Shown here piece by piece: positions 40,917-49,023 of a stretch of 64,000 bases of DNA. The position numbers and the translations under genes were made by a program. The DNA is from Flagellimonas lutaonensis (GTDB lineage: Bacteria; Bacteroidota; Bacteroidia; Flavobacteriales; Flavobacteriaceae). The stretch spans positions 1,554,501-1,618,500 of the forward strand of contig NZ_CP011071.1 in assembly GCF_000963865.1 (NCBI RefSeq), given 5' to 3'. Position 1 is the stretch's first letter; each line of letters begins with the position of its first letter. The notes under the pieces were generated by a model. That model made no database searches. It was given only the letters and a program-made list of their open reading frames with translations, and was not told where the DNA came from.

Positions 40917-42074
40917 TCATTTAATTTTTCCAGCCTCTTTGAGCATTTGCAGTACTTTTTCCTTCGGAAGTGCCTCAACGGTACGCCCCTTGTGGCCCGT
41001 CATATTCTCGGCCGCAAAAAGGGAATTCAGAATGGCCTCTTCGGTGGCTTCCACCACGGCCAAGAACAATGGCGTCATGGCTTGGTTACGCAGCGTGGGC
41101 ACTGTTTGTACCAAGTCGTCGCTTTGATATGGAATGCGGCATTCTTCTGCAGTCGATACCGCGATCACATAATCGCCACTGCCATTACTGGCAATGCCGC
41201 CTGTTCGCGCCAAGCCCAACATGGCCCTTTTGGCCAACCGTTCGAGGTTTCTCGCATTCAAAGGGGCATCGGTCATTACCACGATCATGCATGAGCCATC
41301 GGGTGCATATTTGAAACTATCGGAGTAGTGCCCCAGTTTCTTTCCCACTTCCACGCCGGCCACTTGCAAGACACCGCCAAAATTGCTCTGCACCAAAACC
41401 CCCACGGTATAGCCTCCCGCTTTTTCGGGAAGTATTCGCGAAGATGTTCCTATTCCTCCCTTGAAACCAAAACAGACGGTACCCGTACCGGCGCCCACAT
41501 TGCCCTCTCGCACACGGCCCGTGTCGGCGGCTTTTATCGCATATAGTACCTGCTCTTCTGAAAGGTCACGTAGGCGTATATCGTTCAAATAGCCATCGTT
41601 GGTCTCTCCGACCACCGCATTGACCGAACGCACCGTTTCGTTGCCGGGTTGCGCGAGGGTATAACCTATAACCGCATTTACCGCCGTCGGCACGCTCAGT
41701 GTATTGGTCAAGATGATGGGTGTTTCCAGATTGCCCAACTCCTTTACCTGGGTATAGCCGCCCAGTTTGCCAAAGCCATTTCCCACGTAAATGGCAGCGG
41801 GCACCTTTTCTTGAATGAGATTGCCATCGTGCGGAAAAATAGCAGTGGCCCCTGTGCGGATGTTGCCTCCCTTGATATGGCTGAAATGCCCCACTTTAAC
41901 GCCTGGCACATCGGTAATGGCATTCAAGGGACCCGGTTTCAGCACCCCGATTTCAACGCCATAATCACGGATACGGTGTTGGGAATATGAGATTAGGGGA
42001 ATCAACAGCAGTAGAAATAGCAATCTACCCTCGGAAGCGTGCAAATTGGCTTTTATTTTTAAAGGGAACCCCAT
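40917..42074 (-). CDS. P1 family (DmpA-like) peptidase
   Basis: A 385-residue exported peptidase of the DmpA/OAT fold, which cleaves itself to make an N-terminal nucleophile. Signal-type segment at about residues 18-31 (LLFLLLLIPLISYS). Family strands are GVEIGVLKPGPLNAITDVPGVKVGH, RTGATAIFPHDGN, GNGFGKLGGYTQVKELG, GVLVQSNFG and GGIASNGSGDYVIAVSTA, which contains the likely cleavage site (Gly-Ser). Members release N-terminal D- or L-amino acids or beta-peptides. Confidence 0.9.
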   Translation of the reverse strand: MGFPLKIKANLHASEGRLLFLLLLIPLISYSQHRIRDYGVEIGVLKPGPLNAITDVPGVKVGHFSHIKGGNIRTGATAIFPHDGNLIQEKVPAAIYVGNGFGKLGGYTQVKELGNLETPIILTNTLSVPTAVNAVIGYTLAQPGNETVRSVNAVVGETNDGYLNDIRLRDLSEEQVLYAIKAADTGRVREGNVGAGTGTVCFGFKGGIGTSSRILPEKAGGYTVGVLVQSNFGGVLQVAGVEVGKKLGHYSDSFKYAPDGSCMIVVMTDAPLNARNLERLAKRAMLGLARTGGIASNGSGDYVIAVSTAEECRIPYQSDDLVQTVPTLRNQAMTPLFLAVVEATEEAILNSLFAAENMTGHKGRTVEALPKEKVLQMLKEAGKIK

Positions 42075-42084
42075 TCTTTAAGTG

Positions 42085-43023
42085 CTAATCGGGCCACCGC
42101 GACAGTTCGGCCTCAGCGGCAATATAGCCAAAGGCGGGCCAATGCCCCGTTTCGATAAGATCGGTATAAAGCGACTTGGCCTTTTCAAGATTGCCATTGT
42201 AGTGGTACCAATGCGCGATTCCGTACTGGACCGCCTCACTCGCACCGACCGATCCGTTCTTGCGCAAGGCCCCCTCTTTTAGCAAGCCTTTGTAGAACAA
42301 CAGCAAACGGTGGTAGCCATCGTTTTCAATGATGTCCATCTCTTCGGTGATAGGTTCGAGTAGCTTTTCAGCCTCTTTTGGACTTTCCATACGGTGCAGG
42401 ATCATGTACAGCCAGTGGGTGGCGGCCACGCGCATATCGTCGTTGGTCGTGGCATTGAGGCAGTTTTGAAAATGTTCCAATGCTTTGGGCCAGTTTCCTT
42501 TCAGGTAATAGGCCAGCCCCAAATGGTAATAAATGTTGGTGTGCAAGCTCGATACCGGCCGGTTCAACCGATTCGGAATACCGTCGGGTTCTACTTCATC
42601 TTCGGTGCCTTTGATGAGTGTGGCCGCCTTTTCAAGGTCATCGATGGCACGGTCGAGTTGGCGTATACTGATAAAGCGGTGCCCACGGTGCCGGTAGAAA
42701 CGGGGATCATCGTGAAAAGTCTCAATGCCCTTGGTGTAGATGTCGATGGCCTTTTGGTAATCGCCCAGATAGGCCATGCGCCTTCCGAGCCAAATTACCT
42801 TATCGGCATTGAGCGAATCGTTTTGGTACTCGGCGAGCGCCTTTTTGTATTGGGCCACCTTTTTTTCGTGTAGGGGCTTGAGCTGTTCGCTCACCAAGGG
42901 CGTACCCAACAGCGACCGGCCCTGCAAGGTGTCGATCTGTACTTTTTTTGTGACTTTTTTGTGGGCTTTTTGGTTGCAGCCGAAGACAAAAACAAGCAAT
43001 AACAACATTAGATACCTTCCCAT
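42085..43023 (-). CDS. Tetratricopeptide-repeat lipoprotein
   Basis: A 312-residue lipoprotein (signal MGRYLMLLLLVFVFGCN, Cys16). TPR-like helical repeats begin near residue 80: YLGDYQKAIDIYTKGIETF, IRQLDRAIDDLEKAATLI, YLKGNWPKALEHFQNCL and HYNGNLEKAKSLYTDLI. TPR proteins are adaptor or scaffold proteins; no specific partner is visible. It lies 10 bp upstream of the P1 peptidase gene and may share its transcript. Confidence 0.85.
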   Translation of the reverse strand: MGRYLMLLLLVFVFGCNQKAHKKVTKKVQIDTLQGRSLLGTPLVSEQLKPLHEKKVAQYKKALAEYQNDSLNADKVIWLGRRMAYLGDYQKAIDIYTKGIETFHDDPRFYRHRGHRFISIRQLDRAIDDLEKAATLIKGTEDEVEPDGIPNRLNRPVSSLHTNIYYHLGLAYYLKGNWPKALEHFQNCLNATTNDDMRVAATHWLYMILHRMESPKEAEKLLEPITEEMDIIENDGYHRLLLFYKGLLKEGALRKNGSVGASEAVQYGIAHWYHYNGNLEKAKSLYTDLIETGHWPAFGYIAAEAELSRWPD

Positions 43024-43141
43024 ATCCGGAAAGGTAAAAAAATCTATTTTTTTGACGGAATGCTTCGGACCGTTTTTTCTTGGTAAAGCAGCTTTAAAGT
43101 ACAGTAATGCAATTTTTGGGCCCTCTGCCCTTTTTGAATCT

Positions 43142-44263
43142 TTACGCCTTTTGCGTTTCTACCTTGCTGGGCAACACCCCAAACTTTTCTTTAAAACTCT
43201 TGGTAAAATAGGAAAGGTTGGTATACCCGACCGAGTAGGCGACCTCTGATACCGAACCTACTTTTTTGGTCAGCATTGCTTTTGCCCTGTTCAACCGAAT
43301 GTCATTGACCAATTGCCCTGTAGACTTGTTGATCAAAGCCTTGAGTTTTCGGTGCAGTTGTGCCCGGCTAAAACCTACTTTTGAAGCAATATCCTCAACC
43401 GAAAGCAATTCGTTGTCAATATTATCATGGATGATTTTAATCACTTTCTGCAAAAATTTATCATCCACCGAACTGAGATTCAAATCGGGAAGGGCACTTA
43501 AATCAAGCGACTTGAAGTGTTCCCAAATTTTTTTGCGGGCAGCAATCAAGTTTTTGGTTCGCAACAACAATTCATCGGCATCAAAAGGTTTGGTCAGGTA
43601 CGCATCGGCCCCTTGGGTCAAACCGGCCATTTTATTTGATTGTCCGGCCTTGGCGGTCAACAACATAATGGGTATATGGCTGGTCTTGGTATTGTTCTTT
43701 AAGGCACTGCAAAGCTCGTAACCGTCTTTTTTGGGCATCATTACATCGCTGATTACCAAATCGGGAATATGTTCAAAGGCCATGCGCTCGCCCTGGACAC
43801 CGTCATTGGCTGTCAATATCTTGTAGTGGGGCGCCAAAATTTCTGCTATAAAGCCTTGTAAATCGTGATTGTCTTCCACCAACAAGACCACCTCTTCATG
43901 GGCCTGTAAGGGTATTGCCGCACCATTTTCTTTCGCTTCAGGTAGCAATTCAGCCGCTTCGGCTTCAGGGGTAGGTAGGGGCTCTTTATTCAAATGAATG
44001 GCATCGGGCAGGTCTTGTAGGGTAACCGGAAGACGCACCTTGAAAGTAGTGCCACGGCCTTTTTCACTGTGCACGTTGATTTGCCCGTTATGCATGCCCA
44101 CCAATTCTTTGGTCAATGCCAGACCGATCCCGGAACCTTTGGCCTCAGTACCTTCAACCCGATAAAAACGGTCAAAAATTCTATCGATTTCCTTTTTGTG
44201 CATGCCATTGCCCGTATCGCTTATTTCAACTGATAGATAGCGATCCGTTACATTGACGTTCAC
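43142..44263 (-). pseudogene. Hybrid kinase/AraC regulator, 3' fragment (after frameshift)
   Basis: The reading frame following the frameshift carries the end of the ATPase domain (VEISDTGNGMHKKEIDRIFDRF by position, GSGIGLALT), a receiver with D173 in VISDVMMPKKDG, and an AraC helix-turn-helix (AQLHRKLKALINKSTGQL, VAYSVGYTNLSYFTKSFKE). It continues directly the gene ending at 44266. It has no signal peptide or histidine box of its own. Adding one base to the G-run at 44271-44274 would join the two. As drawn, it would not be made unless the ribosome shifts frame or the error is in the sequence. Confidence 0.8.
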
Positions 44264-44265
44264 AC

Positions 44266-45999
44266 TTACGCCCCACCGGGAGGGGTATATTTAAAAGCAT
44301 TTGACAAAAGGTTGTTTACAATCTTTTCCAGCTTGTCCCGATCGTAATAGGCCTCGTTAGATTCACCCGAAAAATGGGTATTCAGGCTAATATTTTTGCG
44401 TTCGGCCATACTTTCAAAAGAAAACACGTGGGTACGCAAAAATTGTAGAAGCCCACCTCGGCTCAGTTTTAAATGCAGGTTTCCACTTTCAATCTTTGAC
44501 AGATCCAATAGCTGGTTGACCAACATTTGAAGGCGTACCGTATTTTTTTTGATGACGGCAAAGGCTTTTTCAGATAATTGTACCGATTTGTCCTTGAGTC
44601 TGTCCGATTGTTTTTCGGCCTGTTGCAGCGGCCCCTGAATTAGGGCCAAGGGCGTGCGGAACTCATGGCTGATATTGGCAAAAAAACGGGTTTTCACTTC
44701 ATCCAAATCACGCATGCGCTGTATTTCTGCAAGCGAGCGCTCGGCCTGCAAACGTTCTTGTTGGGCCTGTTGGTTGAGTTTTTGACTGCGATAGGCAATA
44801 CCGAAAGAGTAGATGATAATCTGCAAAAACATGCCGGTCACATAGGGATCTAGGCGAAACAGGGGGGTTATGATACCCATAGACCATAGGGTGCCCATGA
44901 TCAAAAACAGACTGGCAATCAACGATCCGGCCCCAAAATAACGGGCAAAACGGTCTTTCTGCCATGTCAACACGATTGATAGTGCAAAACTTGCAATGGT
45001 ATAGATGTTCAGCATGATGTAATGTAAGGGCGTCGGGGCCAAAAAGTGCACATCAGGATCAAAAAAGATGACATAGCCGATCATCAAAACTATTTCGATA
45101 AAGCTGAAAAGGGCCAAGCCAAGAATCCACCTGTCCAGTTTGGGAATTTTTCGTTTTGAGCCTATAAAGGCCCGCCCAAAGAACCAAAAGGTAAAAAAGA
45201 TACCGTGCGTAAAAAGCATGTGAACGGGAAAGCGAAATTTAGACAGGGCCCCTATGATCAGGCCAATGGTCATGGCCTGGGTCATCATACAGAAAAACAG
45301 CCAGAGCGAAAACCAGAAATACACGGGTTCTTTGAGGTATAAAAACTGCAATAGAAAGTGCAGAAAAATGATAAAGGTGACCCCAAACATAAAAATGTTG
45401 AAGGTGCGGTGAAATTGATAGGGTTCGTGATAAAAGGCCTGCCCAGGGCTACGGGCACTTAAATTAAAATAGGCCGGATAGCCCAAGCTGTTGCCCTCGG
45501 CCCTGATGACCAAGGTCACGGGCTCGCCCACCGGTAAAGGTGCCAGGTCAATACTGTTGAGCATCCATTTGCTGTCGGTGGCCCTGACTCTTTTTGGATA
45601 CTCTACACCTGTTTTTTGGTGAAACAACAGTTGGCCATTCGCATAGGCGTACACATCCACTTTGCCATTGCTCTTGGTCCAGGCGGGTGGCCCGATCATT
45701 TTATCCTCAAAATGGAGTGCCCACCCGTTTAGGGAATCCACCGCTAATAGTTTTAGTTTTCCCCAATAGGTGGTGTTGGTTTTCAAGAATCGGGGCAGTC
45801 TGTCGCCAAGGGTAAAGGGCAGTGTGGTGTCATCGCATAATTGCTGGGCTGAAAATTGGCCCATGCTATCGGCGTAGACCTGTAGATGGGGATTTAAATC
45901 GTGAACGGGGTATTTGGGGTCCAGTTCATAGACGTCTTGCCCCCAAACCAAGTTCAGGGCAAGCAGTGCAAAAACGAAAAAACAGTATACTGGTCTCAT
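44266..45999 (-). pseudogene. Hybrid kinase/AraC regulator, 5' fragment (7TMR-DISM sensor and kinase)
   Basis: The first 577 residues: a signal peptide (MRPVYCFFVFALLALNLVWG), an extracellular 7TMR-DISM sensor domain (about 25-190), seven membrane helices (about 200-400), and HisKA with H445 in NISHEFRTPLALI. Then the N-box KIVNNLLSNAFKYTPPGG of the ATPase, stopping at TAA 44266. The next frame gives VSVNVNVTDRYLSV at once, as expected for an uninterrupted ATPase domain. A single-base loss in a G-run is the simplest reason. The parts are otherwise intact. Confidence 0.85.
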
Positions 46000-46081
46000 C
46001 GGATTCTAGCAAAAAGGTACTGAAAAATAGTAAGCCATACCTGTGGCCACGAAGTTCGGGCGTTCGCCCTCGACCTGCTAG

Positions 46082-46193
46082 CAACAGTGTTGCATGTATT
46101 GACACTGGTGTTTCACATCGCTAAAAATGCTACAAAACAGCCATACTCTGCAACACTTGTGCTAATGTGAAAGTCGTGCCACATCTAGTTTTG
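46082..46193. promoter_or_regulatory. Candidate operator/promoter between the split regulator and cupin gene
   Basis: GTGTTGCA (46087-46094) and GTGTTTCA (46108-46115) are direct half-sites 21 bp apart; inverted copies, TGCAACAC (46149-46156) and ATGTGAAA (46165-46172), lie downstream. A Bacteroidota -7 box TAGTTTTG is at 46186-46193 for the cupin gene (ATG 46230). The layout parallels the operator pair of the 6285 regulator. Confidence 0.5.
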
Positions 46194-46229
46194 CCCTATA
46201 ACAAATAAAAAACACCAAAATAAAAAACG

Positions 46230-46775
46230 ATGGACAGAAAACAATTTTTAACACGATTGGGAGGCGTTGGGCTGTTGACCATGACCCCCCTAACCACGGC
46301 CAAGGCCTTTTTTAAGCAGCGTTCAATTTTTAAGAACGGATCCAAAGAAAAGATTGTACGTGATGCAGAGGGCACCTTGTTGCAGATCTTGGGCAATCCA
46401 CAGCGGCATAAAGTGGTCGGTGACGACACAGATAACCAAATCTTTGAATGGGTCGACGAGCTGACCCCCGGTTCGGGCATACCCCCACATGTACATACCA
46501 AAGAAGATGAGATTTTTCGGGTGCTCAAGGGCGAGGTGGAACTGATGGTCGATGGCAAAACGACCCTATTGAAAAAGGGCGATATGGCCTTTGCACCGAA
46601 GAACCTGGTACACTCATGGAAAGTGGTCGGCGAACAGAAGGCCACCATGTGGGTCAGTGCCTTCCCTTCGGGAATGGAGCACATGTTCCACGAGCTACAT
46701 GCCCTGCCGCCCGGCCCACCAGACTTTGAAAAAGTATCCAAAATCTGCGAAACCTACGGTATTCGCTTTGTATAA
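46230..46775 (+). CDS. Cupin-domain exported protein
   Basis: A 181-residue protein with one cupin barrel: GIPPHVHTKEDEIFRVLKGEVEL (metal-binding His-His-Glu) and DMAFAPKNLVHSWKV (third His). The N-terminus MDRKQFLTRLGGVGLLTMTP resembles a Sec or Tat-like signal with only one Arg-Lys pair. The function (dioxygenase, isomerase or sugar binding) is unclear. It is the first gene behind the candidate operator and a probable target of the neighbouring hybrid regulator. Confidence 0.88.
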   Translation: MDRKQFLTRLGGVGLLTMTPLTTAKAFFKQRSIFKNGSKEKIVRDAEGTLLQILGNPQRHKVVGDDTDNQIFEWVDELTPGSGIPPHVHTKEDEIFRVLKGEVELMVDGKTTLLKKGDMAFAPKNLVHSWKVVGEQKATMWVSAFPSGMEHMFHELHALPPGPPDFEKVSKICETYGIRFV

Positions 46776-46803
46776 CCAAAACAAGAAGTAAAACCTGTGA
46801 ACG

Positions 46804-47313
46804 ATGAAAACACGAACTAATTTTTCACGAACCTTGTTCTGGGTCCTACCCATTTTGGCAATGGGAGTGGCCTGCAGCAAAGACGACGACAATGAAACCA
46901 TGGCCACTTGGCAAATGGAAGTGGACCAAGTACTGGCCGCCACGGCCAAGTATGCCGATGTGAGCGTGGCCATCAACGAAGGCTTTTTTGATGCTTCGGG
47001 CTTTGTGCCCAATATGGGCCACCATTATGTATTGCCGGCACGAATGGACGGTACTTTTGAGCTTGAAAAACCCGAGATCATCTTGTATGCCCCCGATGCC
47101 AACGGAAATATGGAGTTTGTGGCGGTCGAGTATGCCGTGCCCATTGAAGATTTAGACAACCCAGGTTTGCCACCGGAAGGCTTTACCGGCGATCTGGACG
47201 AATGGGAGGTAAACCCGCACCTGAGCCAATGGCAATTGCATGTATGGCTGGTCAAAGAAAACCCCGATGGCATTTTTGCACCCCATAACCCGGCCATTGG
47301 CGACGGCAATTAA
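46804..47313 (+). CDS. Small lipoprotein, unknown function
   Basis: A 169-residue lipoprotein (lipobox GVACSKDD, Cys near 24, with the acidic DDDNE export motif). The mature part has GHHYVLPARMDGTFELEKPEIILYAPDANGNMEFVAVEYAVP (about 77-118) and HPHLSQWQLHVWL-like NPHLSQWQLHVWL with several histidines that might bind metal. I do not recognise a named family. It is 28 bp after the cupin gene and likely in the same operon, which ends at the terminator 47347-47372. Confidence 0.78.
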   Translation: MKTRTNFSRTLFWVLPILAMGVACSKDDDNETMATWQMEVDQVLAATAKYADVSVAINEGFFDASGFVPNMGHHYVLPARMDGTFELEKPEIILYAPDANGNMEFVAVEYAVPIEDLDNPGLPPEGFTGDLDEWEVNPHLSQWQLHVWLVKENPDGIFAPHNPAIGDGN

Positions 47314-47346
47314 GTTTTGTCCATTGCTATAGTTAGCGTGTGAAGG

Positions 47347-47372
47347 CGCCCTGTGGGAGCAGGGCGTTTTTT
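47347..47372 (+). terminator. Intrinsic terminator
   Basis: CGCCCTG (47347-47353), loop TGGGAG, CAGGGCG (47360-47366) and T6. Ends the cupin/lipoprotein operon. Confidence 0.9.
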
Positions 47373-47407
47373 CGATTAAAAAAATCAGGGTGTTGCTGCC
47401 AGTTGTA

Positions 47408-48106
47408 TTATCGAAACAAGTTCAGAAACCGTTGAAATATGTTGGGCCTGTACACAATGGCCAGTCCGCCCAAAACATCTTCCTCCAATTCGGTTAGGGC
47501 CACTTCTACCTTTTTGTTGGAAAGAGACACCTTTTTTTCATGGGTCATAAAGCCGATATAAGATATCTCCAAGGTAATTTCCGAGTTTTTATATCTATCA
47601 CTGATGGCGATTTTGAAGCGGCCATCGAAATCGGTTTGCACAGCAATACGGGTACCTTTTATAGTCACATGGGCACCGGGCAATGGGTTGTTGCCATCTG
47701 TGACCACCCCTTGCAAGGTCACCACGTTTTCTGTTGGCGGTTGAAGGGATTCGGTCGCTACGCGCCCTACAACGGCGATTTGCGCAATTGCTTCTACCGG
47801 TTCTGATGTCTTTTGGCCCAAGGCCGGAGTGCCGATGGCCAGCAGCGAGGTAAAACCCAAAAGGGCAGCATTCCTGCGAAATTCGTTACGACTTACCGAT
47901 GGCAAGGGGGTATTCAACTGTTGGGGTTTAAAACGGCCGCAGATGCTGTGGCCTTTTTTAATGACCCTCGCAAGCTCGCTTTTCGGGGTCTGTGTAAAAT
48001 CGATGACCTCTTTATTGCAGCTATTGCAAAAACGTCCTTTTTGGGTAGGGGTCATGCTGTGCCAGTTCTCATGGCAAGGCTCGGGAATGGTCAGTATGGT
48101 CTTCAT
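47408..48106 (-). CDS. CarboxypepD_reg-like protein with N-terminal Cys motif
   Basis: A 232-residue protein. Its start (IPEPCHENWHSMTPTQKGRFCNSCNKEVIDFT by position 8-39) is a conserved Bacteroidota motif with cysteines at the CHENW and CNSCNK sites. A hydrophobic segment (AALLGFTSLLAIGTPAL) lies around 80-97, and a CarboxypepD_reg beta-sandwich domain (VTLQGVVTDGNNPLPGAHVTIKGT) follows. Proteins of this type are thought to sit in the inner membrane, but no role is known. Confidence 0.82.
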   Translation of the reverse strand: MKTILTIPEPCHENWHSMTPTQKGRFCNSCNKEVIDFTQTPKSELARVIKKGHSICGRFKPQQLNTPLPSVSRNEFRRNAALLGFTSLLAIGTPALGQKTSEPVEAIAQIAVVGRVATESLQPPTENVVTLQGVVTDGNNPLPGAHVTIKGTRIAVQTDFDGRFKIAISDRYKNSEITLEISYIGFMTHEKKVSLSNKKVEVALTELEEDVLGGLAIVYRPNIFQRFLNLFR

Positions 48107-48194
48107 ATCGGCTTTTCTTTGCCCCTAAACTAGGTTGGCAAAAGGGCAAGAAAAAGCATGAATGAGGCAATGGGTGTTCTGGGTGAGGCAAGCA

Positions 48195-48521
48195 TTACTT
48201 TTCGAGCACATTAACATCACAAACAATAGGGCTATTGCTTTGAAATTTGCCATCGGGAAGCCGTAAATAAAACGTGCCCACAAACGATTTACCGCTTACC
48301 GAACAAGTTACCTTGAACGAAGGTGTTCGGTTACCCTTAAAGGTATAGGTGATTTTATCAATGGCGCACAAACTGCTATCTAACCAGTGCTCTTCCATAA
48401 TTAGCTTAAATTGTAGTTGATTTACCATTTGCCCTTTTATGGCAAGCTTGGCGGTTTTATGAAGAGCATGTTCAAGGGAGCCCTTGAATTTTTGAAATTC
48501 TTGTTTAGAGAAGAAAGACAT
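48195..48521 (-). CDS. Conserved hypothetical protein, 108 residues
   Basis: A soluble-looking 108-residue protein with an amphipathic N-terminal helix (FSKQEFQKFKGSLEHALHKT) and a following beta region (ITYTFKGNRTPSFKVTCSV, FVGTFYLRLPDGKFQSNS). There is no signal peptide. I recognise no family. It is flanked on the same strand by the RidA gene (25 bp upstream) and the Cys-motif gene (88 bp downstream); codon use is like its neighbours. Confidence 0.6.
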   Translation of the reverse strand: MSFFSKQEFQKFKGSLEHALHKTAKLAIKGQMVNQLQFKLIMEEHWLDSSLCAIDKITYTFKGNRTPSFKVTCSVSGKSFVGTFYLRLPDGKFQSNSPIVCDVNVLEK

Positions 48522-48546
48522 GTTGGTGAAGTTTACTGCCCAGGGT

Positions 48547-49017
48547 TTATTTATCTGATACGACGGCTATGGCCTCAATCTCGACACCCCATTCGGGTAG
48601 CCCCAAGGTCGGTATCCCGACCAAGGTGCTGGCAGGCATATCGGTATCGCCCAGCAGTTCTTTGCGCACGGCTCTAAAGGTATCAAGGTATTCGGGGCGG
48701 TAGTCGACCACAAAAGTGGTGTATTTGACCACATCGTCAAACGTGGCGCCCGAATGCCCTAAGGTGGTCAACAATTTGCCGATGGCATCGCGAAACTGGG
48801 CCTCAAAATCGGCACCAATACCTACTTGCCCCGAAATATAGATAGTCTTGATCCCATTGGCTTCGACTGCTACGGCTTGGGAATAGCCCTGTGCGGGGTC
48901 AATATAGGTTTTGGAGAGTTCGGTTTGGTGATTTTGAGAATTATCATTCTCTTTATTACTCTTTTTGCAGGAAAACAGAAAAGTTGTAACAATAAAAATC
49001 GTTAAGAAATATTTCAT
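48547..49017 (-). CDS. RidA-family lipoprotein
   Basis: A 156-residue RidA/YER057c/UK114 family protein with a lipobox FLFSCKKS (Cys17). The RidA fold is seen in AQGYSQAVAVEANGIKTIYISGQVG, VVKYTTFVVDYRPEYLDTFRAVRKE and STLVGIPTLGLPEWGVEIEAIAV (by position 43-67, 92-116, 131-153). Cytosolic RidA hydrolyses enamines; envelope forms like this one are of unknown substrate. The usual Arg of the active site is not in the standard position. Confidence 0.85.
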   Translation of the reverse strand: MKYFLTIFIVTTFLFSCKKSNKENDNSQNHQTELSKTYIDPAQGYSQAVAVEANGIKTIYISGQVGIGADFEAQFRDAIGKLLTTLGHSGATFDDVVKYTTFVVDYRPEYLDTFRAVRKELLGDTDMPASTLVGIPTLGLPEWGVEIEAIAVVSDK

Positions 49018-49023
49018 GATAGA

